Made by a program: the position numbers and the translations under genes
Assembly: GCA_018676675.1 (NCBI GenBank)
Contig: JABHEG010000277.1
Location: 1 to 64,000 of the forward strand
Direction of reading: 5' to 3'
DNA length: 64,000 nucleotides
Origin: Lentisphaerota bacterium
Lineage (GTDB): Bacteria > Verrucomicrobiota > Lentisphaeria > Oligosphaerales > JABHEG01
Notes under the pieces: generated by a model
Told to the model about the DNA's origin: nothing
Seen by the model: the letters and a program-made list of their open reading frames with translations, nothing else
Databases searched by the model: none
In this document: positions 26,729-35,496 of the stretch, in pieces
Layout of the letters: every line of letters starts with the position of its first letter
Position numbering within the stretch: the first letter of the stretch is position 1

Positions 26729-29334
26729 GGAGTGACACCGTACCAGAGCGTCTTGTACGCGGGCCCAATCGTGTAGGCCGTGACGCCGGCTTCCTCTGAG
26801 GTCCCCTCCACGGTCATCGTCGGCGTACCTGTACCCGTAAGGGCGGTCATCTGCCTGCCACCGGGCAGTGTGATCCGGGCCTCAATCCCCTCGGCGACCG
26901 TTGGGCCGTTGCCCCATTTTCGACTCACACTTGTGCGTTCCTCGTTCCAGATCATGTTCTGATTCTCAACCCGTCCTGCTGCCACGACCAGTACTCTTCC
27001 GGACTCCGCAATCGGCTTCCCGTCAAGCGCGGCGATGGCCACTGACGCCCAACCGTTCGCCGCCCTGGTGACGGAGATCGAAACGTCTCCGAGCGCGATC
27101 GTTTTACCGGCAACGAACCCAACCGCAGCTCGAACGGCAGGAGCATTGACGGTGTAAACTGCAGAGTCCGGATTGGCAACGTCCCAAACGATTTCACCGG
27201 TGCTGGACACACGGCGCGATCCGGGCAGGGGGGCTTCCGGGACCTCGATTGCTCCTTTGCTGTCCACCAGCTCGAACGCCACGTTTCTGATCAAAGCCAA
27301 CTGCTTCATGGTTGTGGCCGGGGCGAACGATTTTCCGGCAGCGGCCATGAGCTCTCCAAGTGCCCGGGTGGGCACCCTTGCGATGACCGGGTTGCCTCCC
27401 GGAGTTACGGCCCCCATCCGGAACATCACCGCAGCGACCGGCAGGAACGCCAGTTTGCCGGGATGAGCCGAGAGATCGAAATACCCCCCAATTCTGGGAT
27501 CGTCCAGCTTCTCGCCGCGCGAGTGATAGGTGAACTGGTAGATCCCATCCCAGTCCTGGAAGGCTCCGAATGAAGCGATCATCGGGAACAATTCAGCCGC
27601 ATGATCTCCGGGAGCGGGATGATCGTACTCGCTCATTGTGAACGGCTTGCCCAGCATACGGTACCAGGCCCGTCCGCCCAGCGTCCCCCCATTCTCATCG
27701 GCAACCATGGACGTGTTTGTGATGTTCCAGTTCCTGCTGTCCCAGGGCCTGCCGGGGAAGCGTGGATGTTGCCAGTATGCGTGCATATCCATGAAATCGC
27801 TACGGCTTCCTTCCCGGTAGACGCCCGCCGTGCCTCCATAAGACACCTGACTGGAGCAGAGGCCGACCTTCACGCCCAGGTCCGTGCGCACAAAACGCAT
27901 CATCTCATCGACGTAGTCGCACTCCGTGTCGCTCAGGAATTGGTGGAAATCCGCCGTAACCGCATCGGAGGCGTTGGTCGGGGCGATCGCGATGTTCCCC
28001 GCTTCGAGTGTTTCATCTTCGCGCAGCCCGATTACTCCCCCTCGCCGCAGCGAAACATCCGTTAACCAGAAAACGCCGATTTCGTTATTGAAGTTGAAGC
28101 TGACCCGGGTGTGCTCAGGGTCCGGGTCCTTGCAGGTGAAGGTGAACTCGAAGTGTTTCCACTCCGTTCCGAAGGTAGCACTCGTGTTCAGCCCGCTCAT
28201 ACTCCACGGCGCTCGGTCCCTGCGGACGCCCACGCTTACCCGCCGTGCTTCATCCGCTTTCCCCCAGAATGCGACGGTGTATGCCTTGCCGTCCGTGAGA
28301 TTCAGCCCCACCTGATGGAACTGAAGATTCCACGATTGGGCGCCAGGCTGGAGGGTCTTGATCTGCAGAGCGATTTGCCCCTTCGGGCCCGCTCCGTTGA
28401 CTGGAACTGCGACCATCTTGCTCCCGCCTCCCTGCTCGAGGCTCCAACGCTCGAGTCCGGCGGAGAACGTGCGGTTCGTCAGGAGCTCTTCGGCCAACGG
28501 CTCGCTTCCCACATTCCAGTGCTCCCGGAGTCTGGCCGTGGTCCCGTAGCGTTTTCTGAGCCACGTGTGCCACTGACTGGTGAGTTCCCCAAGGAAGGGC
28601 TCCGGCATCACCTGCAGATCTCCCCAGCTGACATTGGTGAGTGAGTTCTCGTTGTTCAATTCGACCACAATCACGGCTGGTTCATCGGCGTAGGTCGTCT
28701 TTGTATACGGATTGCGATGGTGCAGCAGAAGGCGTGCATACTCCTTCTGAAGGGTGATGAACTCCGGGTAGAAATTGTCGAGGCCCTTGCCATACCGGTA
28801 GGCCCGGGGACCATCCTTGGGAATGCCGGGGTAGGTGCGCGACACGTGCAGATTCAGATTGACATAGATGCCGTTCTGCTTGAGTTGGTAGATCAACCAG
28901 TCAAGCTTGTCCATCTGTTCCGGGTCAAGCTCCGTGAACCCTTTCAGCCAGACGCCGCGGGGAGCAGGTCCCGTGTCGATGTGATGGAACCGAATCACGT
29001 TCATGCCGAGCTTCCTCATGTGCGCGGCCATCCTGGGGGCATCTTCCTTGGGGGGAAATGCCCCTGAGAAAGTGAGATTGCTGCCCAGCAGACGGATGCG
29101 TTTCCCTCGACCGTCCGCAAAGTGTCCGCCTTGTATCGTGACGAAGCCATCAGCTCCGGCGGCGGTTGCGTTCAGGCTCGACATGTCGGTGAAGGAAGGG
29201 GAAGAGTCGAAGCCGGGAATCACGAACGAGAAGTAGCCCGGGGTGTCGTTGGTCACTTGAGCACGTAATGGCGGGCCCAGGAGGGTGCCTGCGGCAACGC
29301 AAGTGAGGGTCAGCAGCACGGTCAGTCGGATCAT
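26725..29334 (-). CDS. Secreted GH5-like (clan GH-A) glycoside hydrolase
   Basis: An 869-aa exported protein. The ATG at 29334 follows GGAGGA by 6 nt; signal peptide MIRLTVLLTLTCVAAGTLLG ending near LRAQ. Residues about 45-300 begin a TIM barrel of cellulase type, with RLLGSNLTFSGAFPP and MNVIRFHHID near the start and VIVVELNNENSL near 217-228 carrying the acid/base Glu. A CBM4/9-like insert (about 270-400) interrupts it. The barrel resumes, and FTMSEYDHPAPGDHA near 565 offers the nucleophile Glu. Beta domains follow. It is the first gene of a three-gene minus-strand operon; its stop overlaps the next start as ATGA. Relatives act on beta-linked glucans, mannans or galactans; the exact substrate is not readable. 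Confidence 0.78.
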   Translation of the reverse strand: MIRLTVLLTLTCVAAGTLLGPPLRAQVTNDTPGYFSFVIPGFDSSPSFTDMSSLNATAAGADGFVTIQGGHFADGRGKRIRLLGSNLTFSGAFPPKEDAPRMAAHMRKLGMNVIRFHHIDTGPAPRGVWLKGFTELDPEQMDKLDWLIYQLKQNGIYVNLNLHVSRTYPGIPKDGPRAYRYGKGLDNFYPEFITLQKEYARLLLHHRNPYTKTTYADEPAVIVVELNNENSLTNVSWGDLQVMPEPFLGELTSQWHTWLRKRYGTTARLREHWNVGSEPLAEELLTNRTFSAGLERWSLEQGGGSKMVAVPVNGAGPKGQIALQIKTLQPGAQSWNLQFHQVGLNLTDGKAYTVAFWGKADEARRVSVGVRRDRAPWSMSGLNTSATFGTEWKHFEFTFTCKDPDPEHTRVSFNFNNEIGVFWLTDVSLRRGGVIGLREDETLEAGNIAIAPTNASDAVTADFHQFLSDTECDYVDEMMRFVRTDLGVKVGLCSSQVSYGGTAGVYREGSRSDFMDMHAYWQHPRFPGRPWDSRNWNITNTSMVADENGGTLGGRAWYRMLGKPFTMSEYDHPAPGDHAAELFPMIASFGAFQDWDGIYQFTYHSRGEKLDDPRIGGYFDLSAHPGKLAFLPVAAVMFRMGAVTPGGNPVIARVPTRALGELMAAAGKSFAPATTMKQLALIRNVAFELVDSKGAIEVPEAPLPGSRRVSSTGEIVWDVANPDSAVYTVNAPAVRAAVGFVAGKTIALGDVSISVTRAANGWASVAIAALDGKPIAESGRVLVVAAGRVENQNMIWNEERTSVSRKWGNGPTVAEGIEARITLPGGRQMTALTGTGTPTMTVEGTSEEAGVTAYTIGPAYKTLWYGVTP

Positions 29335-29427
29335 CACCGGTCCTCCGGGTTGGGGCATGTCAGCGTTCGGCAGACTGGACATTGCGTCGGCCGCAACCCG
29401 ACAACCTACACCGGGGCGGACAGTAGC

Positions 29428-29763
29428 TCAAACACAGGACTCACGACCCTTCTTGTGCGGCGGATGGCCCTCCAGCCGAGGCCAGGCCTCGAACTCCTCG
29501 AGCAGCGCGTTCAAGCGCTTGAGGAAGGGCGTACACCGTTCGGGATCACGCAAGACACGATTCATGCGTGTCCGCGAGGCCCGGACGCGCAAGTGATGCA
29601 GTCGTTCGCCAGGAAGAACGAGCCAGGTGCACGTGACCGTCGAAGCGCCGGCCTCGTCGATCGGCATGCCCGGCTCCATGGGCTCGTCGGCGTTCCCCAT
29701 CCCCGCTTCGTCCATCGACATGGCTTCCGCGTTGGTCATCCGGGAACTCGTCTCTTCCTGCAT
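29428..29763 (-). CDS. Small hypothetical protein with Met/acidic N-terminus
   Basis: A 111-aa unrecognised protein. The ATG at 29763 follows a strong AAGGAGG by 8 nt, which supports a real gene despite its size. The first 42 residues are rich in Met, Glu, Asp and Gly; the rest is a basic segment (LHHLRVRASRTRMNRVLRDP) followed by an amphipathic helix (LKRLNALLEEFEAW). There is no signal peptide or membrane segment. It lies upstream of the glycosidase operon with 93 bp between them. Function unknown; a small nucleic-acid-binding protein would fit the charge pattern but nothing more. Confidence 0.55.
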   Translation of the reverse strand: MQEETSSRMTNAEAMSMDEAGMGNADEPMEPGMPIDEAGASTVTCTWLVLPGERLHHLRVRASRTRMNRVLRDPERCTPFLKRLNALLEEFEAWPRLEGHPPHKKGRESCV

Positions 29764-30553
29764 TGCCAAGTCCTCCTTTGTTCCTTCGCTCAGGCTGCCC
29801 TGCCTCCAGACTCACCATGGTTTGGGGGTGGTGTCCCCTCCAACGTGTCCAGTGGGCTCGAGGCCGGGGTCTTGAGCTCACGGACGACATGCCGGGATCA
29901 TCATCCGAATGCCTACGCAGAACACCCGGACAACCAACGTGATGGCGGCGCCCAATGAGTGCAGAAAGGGCCTGCAAGATCAGCCTCGGACGACGGTTGA
30001 CTTCGTTTCCCGACTGCCATACGTTCAGGAAAGGAAGGAAGGAAGGTGATCCACGAAGACGACAGGCACATGTGTGCTCTGCTGCATATCGTGGCAATGA
30101 AGACCGACGGCTTGCCGCCAATCAGGCAACGACTGCATGCTGTCTATACAGAGTTCACCGGACAGGAAGATGATCGGCTGGCTTCACCCGAGGTCAGGCC
30201 CGCCGCGAGGCGACCTCGTTCTTGCGCTGACGGCGCAACACAATGATAGCCTGGGGCAGAGCGGCAGCGCCGCCCTAGGTCGCCCGTCGCCCGGGAGACG
30301 CTCGTTGCCAGCCGTGAAACCACCAAGGAGGCCGGCCAAGGGGTGTGACGGGAACGGTGAGGTCCCCTTTCAGGGCACAACGGCTGTTTCCCCGTTGACC
30401 TGGGGCGAGTGCCCCAGGCTACGGTGAGGCCGCCCCGTTGGGGCTGGAAACGAGAACACCAGAGGCGAATCAGTCGATCGAGAGGGACGCTCCAAAGACT
30501 CGGCCCCCTCATCGCAGCGTTCTACATGAGACTATCTGGGAGGAGGAATGTAG
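29764..30553. other. Gene-poor 790-bp stretch with a hairpin repeat
   Basis: No convincing gene. A possible 66-codon frame from GTG 30046 follows a GGAAGG run that could mimic a ribosome site, but its protein shows no recognisable features. The stretch holds the CCTGGGGC hairpin described at 30399-30444. Confidence 0.5.
30399..30444 (+). repeat. Double hairpin CCTGGGGC/GCCCCAGG
   Basis: CCTGGGGC at 30399-30406 and GCCCCAGG at 30411-30418 form a perfect 8-bp stem with loop GAGT. It is followed by GCCCC-GTT-GGGGC at 30432-30444. As I recall, similar GC-rich elements are dispersed in planctomycete-type genomes; only one copy is visible here. Confidence 0.65.
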
Positions 30554-30763
30554 ATGAGCAATGATCACGCAATTAGTGGGTGTAGCTCCGGCCTTTTCCG
30601 GGGAATTGCCGTCATTGGGCTGATGGTGACAGGGATCTTGGGAATTCTATTTGCCGTCAACGGTGCCGGGCCCATAGCACTCCTTGCATCCGCTGGAGCA
30701 TTCAGTGCGTTACTCTTTGGGCTTCGCCTGAATAGCGGAACAGTCAATAAGAACACCCAATAG
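30554..30763 (+). CDS. Small membrane protein, two predicted helices
   Basis: A 69-aa hypothetical protein. The ATG follows GGAGGAGGA with 6-nt spacing, a strong ribosome site. Two hydrophobic segments, about residues 17-36 (IAVIGLMVTGILGILFAV) and 40-58 (IALLASAGAFSALLFGL), suggest a hairpin membrane protein with both ends cytoplasmic. Function unknown. It stands alone, 124 bp before the zinc-ribbon gene on the same strand. Confidence 0.65.
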   Translation: MSNDHAISGCSSGLFRGIAVIGLMVTGILGILFAVNGAGPIALLASAGAFSALLFGLRLNSGTVNKNTQ

Positions 30764-30887
30764 AACCAGCCTTGCTGCGGACCTCCTATCGTCGGCCCGC
30801 AGAAGGGCACGTTCGGCATGACAGAGCCATGATCTGTCCGAGGCCCTGCCGGTGACAGCGTCGACCGTGTAAACGGGCTCGCGGCCG

Positions 30888-31562
30888 GTGGGGTTCTCGG
30901 ACACTTGGGATGCAATGAAAGCAGACACAGATTACCGACTCCCCGTTTGGGCCTACCGCCTTCGCAAGTCCCATATTGAGCGACTCTACAGGAGCAGTGC
31001 TCGAGGGGTTCTTGATGAGGACCTCATTGACGAGGTGGGCTTTGCCCTCCTTGTTCGGTGCGAGAGCATGCTTCAGGTCGGGGAGGCAGTCCACGGGAGA
31101 CCGCCTTGTCCGACCTGCGGCGCCTCAGCCCGTGTCGACAGGGGGCCTACCCGTTTCGCCAGATGCGACGCGTGCGGATGGGAATGCCCCTGGTCCCTCT
31201 ACCAGAAGACATACCAACGCAAGAACCTGAATGCCGGGGGCATGACGCCTTTCGTCAGGGAGTTCGTGACCAAGTTCTCGGCCAGTCACTCTCACGGAGA
31301 GAAGCTGATCCTGATCGACACGCTGATTCACAGGTTCCACTGGGAGTCAGCAACCGGTTCGGGCGGAAGACCCGGCGCCTGCAACCTGATCGAAGGAACG
31401 ATGAGCGATATCATGCCGTTCCTTGACCGCTTGACCTATGGTGCCAGTCTTCCTGCCGACGTCGAACAGACACGGGAGGAGTGGAGAAGAAAATGGGGGC
31501 GGAATCCCTGGTCAAAGGGCAAGGGACAGAAGCCGAACAAGCCGGCTGGAGGCGACGCTTGA
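30888..31562 (+). CDS. Zinc-ribbon protein of unknown function
   Basis: A 224-aa soluble protein. The start is uncertain: GTG 30888 or ATG 30915, neither with a good ribosome site. The recognisable feature is a four-cysteine zinc ribbon at about residues 74-98, CPTCG...CDACGWECPW. The C-terminal half is helical and basic, ending in a Lys/Gly/Pro-rich tail (NPWSKGKGQKPNKPAGGD). No catalytic motif was recognised. The 3' end overlaps the degraded open frame of the ABC-ATPase remnant on the other strand. It might bind nucleic acid, but that is a guess from the ribbon and charge. Confidence 0.6.
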   Translation: MGFSDTWDAMKADTDYRLPVWAYRLRKSHIERLYRSSARGVLDEDLIDEVGFALLVRCESMLQVGEAVHGRPPCPTCGASARVDRGPTRFARCDACGWECPWSLYQKTYQRKNLNAGGMTPFVREFVTKFSASHSHGEKLILIDTLIHRFHWESATGSGGRPGACNLIEGTMSDIMPFLDRLTYGASLPADVEQTREEWRRKWGRNPWSKGKGQKPNKPAGGDA

Positions 31563-32309
31563 AAGCGCGCCTCAGGCAAACGGCTTCCCGGGCAAGAACG
31601 ACGTGGATGGTTGGGTTCTGGGAATCGCGATTACGACTCGGAGATCCGGACGGCAAGCCGATGCTCCGGACCCCATCTCGCTTTGCCACAGATGCCGGCT
31701 TTTCCATGTACTTGGTGACGCTTCGTTGTTTGAATCTGAGGAGGGATGTGACCCCTACTCTCTTGATCAGAAACCGTCCGACCATCGGGGACGGCAGGTT
31801 TGACTCAAGATGGCGGAGCAGATCCAGATCGTGCGTTGAGACGAGCACAGCTCCTCGATGGATGAACGCCTCGACCCCTCGTGCCACGACGGCCCGCATC
31901 TCCTCGTCCATGTGATTTGTCGGCTCGTCGAGCACGAGCATGTCGACCGCGGGGATGGCCGAGACCGCAAGGAACCAGAGCAGGCGCTGCTCGCCCCCGC
32001 TCAGCGTGCTGAGGGGGCGCGTGCCGCCGCAGAATGCCAACTCCGGCCCATTGTGATCAGCAGGATAGTCTCCTTCGGCAGCAACACCGTCCAAGGCGCT
32101 CACCGTTGCTGCGTCATCCACACCATCGAACCTGCAAGCTCCAGGGCATCGAGCCTATCGAGCATCCACGCCTGGCCTATACGTCCGGCGGACTCGACGT
32201 CCTCGACTTGGTTAGCGCCGATCCCTCGGATGCGGCCTGATTCCCAGCCCGAATCCCACGCGTCCTGGTAACCGACCAGAGGGAACTTATCTTGCTCGAA
32301 GCACGCCGC
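31411..32309 (-). pseudogene. Decayed ABC-type ATPase (ABC-F-like motifs), frameshifted and truncated
   Basis: One minus-strand frame carries the ABC signature LSTLSGGEQRLLWFLAV (about 31985-32015), Walker B plus ABC-F style MLVLDEPTNHMD (about 31920-31950) and the H-loop VLVSTHDLDLL (about 31820-31850). No Walker A or start is in frame. A second frame upstream (about 32130-32309) reads as plausible protein (FPLVGYQDAWDSGWESGR, then AWMLDRLDALELAG) but ends in a stop near 32110, so a frameshift near 32110-32140 would join them. Beyond about 31790 the frame runs into the 3' end of the zinc-ribbon gene and loses family character. I read it as a remnant of a longer gene that has lost its N-terminal part. 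Confidence 0.65.
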
Positions 32310-32509
32310 CTAGGGAGCGCCGAAACCGGGCAAACCCGTGCCGGGGCGGTGGCCCCCGGCCTCCCGGATATGGGCTCGACCGACCCCAAGCTCAACGGTT
32401 AGGGAAAGAACACTCTGAGAGGCGACAACTCACTGATTCGGGACCTATCTTTCCAGGAACCAGGCCATTCCGCTGGTCCGACCCGATGCCACTCCACAGA
32501 GGAGAGCCC

Positions 32510-33457
32510 ATGACACACGGACTCGTTCAGGTTCTGCTCGACACGGACATGCTCACGGATTGCGACGACGCGGGCGCCCTGGCCATGCTTCACGCGCTCA
32601 CGGACCGCGGCGAAGCCAAGATCCTGGGCGTGGCCGTCAACGGCGTGGACACACATGGGCTGCATGGCGCCGTTGTAGACGCCATCAACCACTACTTCGG
32701 CCGGCCTGACATTCCCATCGGCATGAGTCCGCGCACGGCCGACCAGAGCCCGGCCAAACCCTCGACCTACGCGCCAGCCATCTTCGAGGCGTATCCCCAC
32801 GATGGACTGCGTGATTCCGAACGGCCCAACGCTATTGACCTCTACCGGCGCCTGTTGGCGGAAGCCGAGGACGGCTCAGTCACGATCGTGAGTATCGGCT
32901 TCCTGTCCAACCTCGCGGACCTGCTGGCCGAAGAGTCTGGTCGCGATCTTGTGGCACGCAAAGTCCGGGGCATCACCGTCATGGGCGGGGCCTATCCAGC
33001 GTGCGGGCCTCCTCCTGCGCGCGGAGCACACAATTTCCAGTTCGGCGGCGCGGGCCCCACAACGAAAGCAGCCATCGCAGCTTGGCCCAATACGGTGCCC
33101 ATGGCGTTCGTCGGCTACGAGCTGGGCAAACCCGTCGTGACGGGCAAAGGTTACGCGGATGCCCCGGACAGTCCGATGCGCCGGGCCTACCAGCTCGCCT
33201 ACGATGCCATTCGCCGAGGCCGCCCGAGCTGGGATCAGGTGGCCGTGTTCCACGCTGTACGCGGGCTGCATCATGATGGCCGCACATGGTTCCGGGCCGT
33301 GCGCGGCCTGAACCGTATCGCCGAGGACGGCAGCAACGTCTGGGAGGCGGACCCCGTTGGTCCGCATGCCTACCTCGAATCGGGAACGCCTCCAGGCGAC
33401 CTGGCGGCCGTGATCGAGGGCCTGATGATGGCGACGCCGGCACCCCGGGCCCAATGA
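32510..33457 (+). CDS. Inosine-uridine preferring nucleoside hydrolase family protein
   Basis: A 315-aa soluble enzyme. The ATG at 32510 follows GAGGAG by 5 nt. The N-terminus VQVLLDTDMLTDCDDAGAL carries the family's calcium-binding aspartate cluster (Asp11, Asp13, Asp17, Asp19/20), a variant of DTDxGxDDA. Later motifs GITVMGGAYPACG and the HNFQFGG region fit the nucleoside hydrolase fold; WEADPVGPHAYL near the end may hold the C-terminal Asp/His. The family cleaves N-ribosides to base and ribose. A PfkB sugar kinase lies 0.75 kb downstream on the same strand, so the pair could salvage ribose, though a secreted protein gene sits between them. Many PVC relatives of this family have unknown substrates. 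Confidence 0.82.
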   Translation: MTHGLVQVLLDTDMLTDCDDAGALAMLHALTDRGEAKILGVAVNGVDTHGLHGAVVDAINHYFGRPDIPIGMSPRTADQSPAKPSTYAPAIFEAYPHDGLRDSERPNAIDLYRRLLAEAEDGSVTIVSIGFLSNLADLLAEESGRDLVARKVRGITVMGGAYPACGPPPARGAHNFQFGGAGPTTKAAIAAWPNTVPMAFVGYELGKPVVTGKGYADAPDSPMRRAYQLAYDAIRRGRPSWDQVAVFHAVRGLHHDGRTWFRAVRGLNRIAEDGSNVWEADPVGPHAYLESGTPPGDLAAVIEGLMMATPAPRAQ

Positions 33458-33596
33458 TTCGGGAAACGCGGATCGTGCACGGCAAGGTCACCAGTGTGGA
33501 CGAGGGTGTTGGCAAGAGATGAAGCGCCGTCAGGGCGCTGAACCGGAACGGGGGCAACCTGCACCGGTCAGCATGGTCGATCTGTGGAGGACTATG

Positions 33597-34106
33597 ATGA
33601 GAATCATCACTGCGATTGCGCTGCTTTGTCACGCTGGCGTGGCTGGAGGAGCAACCGAGGCCGAGAACGTTGCCGCGCTGGCCTTGAAGTCCGATGTCGT
33701 GGTTGTCGGAACGGTCGGGAAATACCCGCTGGGATTCGCGAGTTCGATGTACATCGAGTGGGTATTCGATCTACATATCAGGGAGAGACTGCACGGGTCG
33801 CCGCCAGGTGTTCAAACGATACGTGTCACGGCAATCCAGCCCAGGGAGACAGACGCCCTGGGCAAGCTGCCTTTCGGTCCTTCGCAGGAGTTTCTGCTCT
33901 TCCTGAAGAGACCGGCGGCACGGCCGGGAGTTTGGGTCACAGAGGCTTACGTTCCGTGTCTGGACACGAAGCGTGTCGCGGCGATTAGGGAGCAACTGAA
34001 GGCCGTTGGGGGCCGCCAGTTCATGCATCCCGTGCCTGCGCGGCGGGACTGGGACTGGTATGATTTAGACCCTAAGCTACTGAACCGCGTGAAAGACGCC
34101 GGGTAG
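33597..34106 (+). CDS. Secreted hypothetical protein
   Basis: A 169-aa exported protein of unknown function. The ATG at 33597 follows GGAGG by 6 nt; an ATG three bases earlier is too close. The signal peptide MRIITAIALLCHAGVAGGAT is followed by a small beta-rich domain (SDVVVVGTVGKYPLGF, FLLFLKRPAARPGVW), which resembles exported proteins that assess export or charge cost but which I cannot assign. It lies between the nucleoside hydrolase and PfkB genes on the same strand, with 139-bp and 106-bp gaps. Confidence 0.6.
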   Translation: MRIITAIALLCHAGVAGGATEAENVAALALKSDVVVVGTVGKYPLGFASSMYIEWVFDLHIRERLHGSPPGVQTIRVTAIQPRETDALGKLPFGPSQEFLLFLKRPAARPGVWVTEAYVPCLDTKRVAAIREQLKAVGGRQFMHPVPARRDWDWYDLDPKLLNRVKDAG

Positions 34107-34212
34107 AACCGGGAACACACTGAACCAAAGCACCGACATGCAGGTGGACGCTCAATTTTCCACGCCGCGGATGGCGCGCGTTGTTCGTTCCTCACAGCAG
34201 GATTCACAGACC

Positions 34213-35130
34213 ATGACTACCACTGAGAACAATCTAATCCACGTCGCGGGGAACTCGGTTCTGGATCTGCGGGTGCGCGATGTCAGCCTGGGGGACCGAC
34301 AGGAAGTGGGAGCGTGGGACCGCGGCAGCGTCCTTTTCCTCGATCATCCGATTGAGCCGACCCTCGGTGGGACTGCGGCGACAGCCTATCTTCTCGGCCG
34401 TCTCGGTGAGCGCGTGTCGTTGAACACGCAGGTTGGCGACGACGCGTTTGGAGCGATCCTCAAGGGCTGGTTGGCCGATGCGGCGGTCCAGCGGGTCGTC
34501 CTCCCGGCGAAAAGTACCGCTGCAAATATCCTCCTCGTGGCGCCCGACGGGACCCCACGATGGCACTACTACACGGGGCAGAAGGTCGAGTGGCGGCGTT
34601 CGCTGGCCGTAACCAACGCCGCCTGGTTCTACGCTTCGGGGTACGGACAGGCCACAGAAGCAGACTTGGCGGAGATGTGCACCGTATTCAAGGCGTTGCG
34701 GTCGCGGGGCACCAGGGTTGCGTTCGACCCAGGTCCGTGGCTGTTCCTGCATGCCCCTCGCGAGCGGATGGAGGAGACGTGGGCACACGTGAATTGCCTG
34801 ATTGGCACCGAGTCGGAATTGTCGACATGGCACAAGGACGAATCCGTCATGGCGTTGGTCGGTCGGCTACTGACGCTCGGGCCACAACAGGTGGTCGTGA
34901 AGCGTGGTGCCGAGGGTGCCGCATTCGGCGAGGCGGGTGCCGGAGCCCAGTCGCTCTCGACCGAGCGGGTTGATGATGCTAACGCGGTCGGCGCCGGTGA
35001 TACGTTCAATGCGGCCCTGCTGCACTCGCTCAACCGGGGGGCGTCTCTGGACGAAGCCGTCGAGAAGGCGCTTCAGCTCGCTACGGCTGCGGTTAGACGT
35101 GGCAAAGGCGTCCTCGGCGCACTGGAATAG
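34213..35130 (+). CDS. PfkB-family carbohydrate/nucleoside kinase
   Basis: A 305-aa ribokinase-fold enzyme. The N-terminus IHVAGNSVLDLRV and the GGTAATAYLLGRLG segment (about 52-65) match the first PfkB region; the second signature DDANAVGAGDTFNAALL (residues 254-270) includes the anion hole GAGD and base Asp263. The family phosphorylates sugars or nucleosides with ATP. A hydrolase of the nucleoside hydrolase family lies upstream, so ribose or a nucleoside is a reasonable substrate guess. The ATG at 34213 has only a weak AGGA about 11 nt upstream. A CCAACGAC hairpin repeat begins 37 bp after the stop. Confidence 0.85.
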   Translation: MTTTENNLIHVAGNSVLDLRVRDVSLGDRQEVGAWDRGSVLFLDHPIEPTLGGTAATAYLLGRLGERVSLNTQVGDDAFGAILKGWLADAAVQRVVLPAKSTAANILLVAPDGTPRWHYYTGQKVEWRRSLAVTNAAWFYASGYGQATEADLAEMCTVFKALRSRGTRVAFDPGPWLFLHAPRERMEETWAHVNCLIGTESELSTWHKDESVMALVGRLLTLGPQQVVVKRGAEGAAFGEAGAGAQSLSTERVDDANAVGAGDTFNAALLHSLNRGASLDEAVEKALQLATAAVRRGKGVLGALE

Positions 35131-35140
35131 GCCAGTACGC

Positions 35141-35195
35141 TGTCCGGGACACAGCAATCTCATTCACCAACGACGCGAGGTCGTTGGGGCCTTAT
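35141..35195 (+). repeat. CCAACGAC hairpin repeat (family C), copy 1
   Basis: CCAACGAC at 35167-35174 pairs with GTCGTTGG at 35180-35187 across GCGAG. The surrounding 50 bp (GTCCGGGAC...CTCATTCA before the stem) recurs in inverted orientation at 43932-43982. It may also end PfkB transcription. Confidence 0.75.
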
Positions 35196-35260
35196 CTTGG
35201 TGGCGGGCAACAGGGCAGCCGCTCGGGCCAGCGTTAGACCATACTTACAGGACGTTCACG

Positions 35261-35452
35261 ATGAGTAAGGCAAAGCGGAGGATCGAGGTAAGAACTGGGG
35301 CCGGCGCAACCGTGGGGTTGGGTTCAATTCTTGCCATAACCCTGTCGTGGTCGGCAAATCATGCCATCGGCTGGGCAGTGATTCATGGATTCCTGAACTG
35401 GATCTACGTGATCTACTACCTCTGCACGCGAGATGGCTGGACGTGGTTCTGA
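35261..35452 (+). CDS. Small membrane protein (63 aa)
   Basis: The ATG at 35261 follows AGGA by 8 nt. The protein has a basic N-terminus (MSKAKRRIEVRTGAGATVG), then a hydrophobic segment about residues 19-32 and another about 38-55 (WAVIHGFLNWIYVIYYL), ending TRDGWTWF. The aromatic-rich second helix suggests a membrane-embedded hairpin. Function unknown; no related neighbour. Confidence 0.6.
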   Translation: MSKAKRRIEVRTGAGATVGLGSILAITLSWSANHAIGWAVIHGFLNWIYVIYYLCTRDGWTWF

Positions 35453-35496
35453 CAGTGACATGAACAGAGATGCTTGAAGAAGAAAGCGAGGCAGTC

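Noticed and set aside
30046..30246. Short open frame after a GGAAGG run
   Set aside because: No recognisable sequence features; the GGAAGG run may merely mimic a ribosome site. Kept only as a remark.
30144..30512. 123-codon minus-strand open frame
   Set aside because: It is a translation of the CCTGGGGC hairpin repeat (PQRGGLTVAWG), a pattern seen in spurious repeat-derived proteins.
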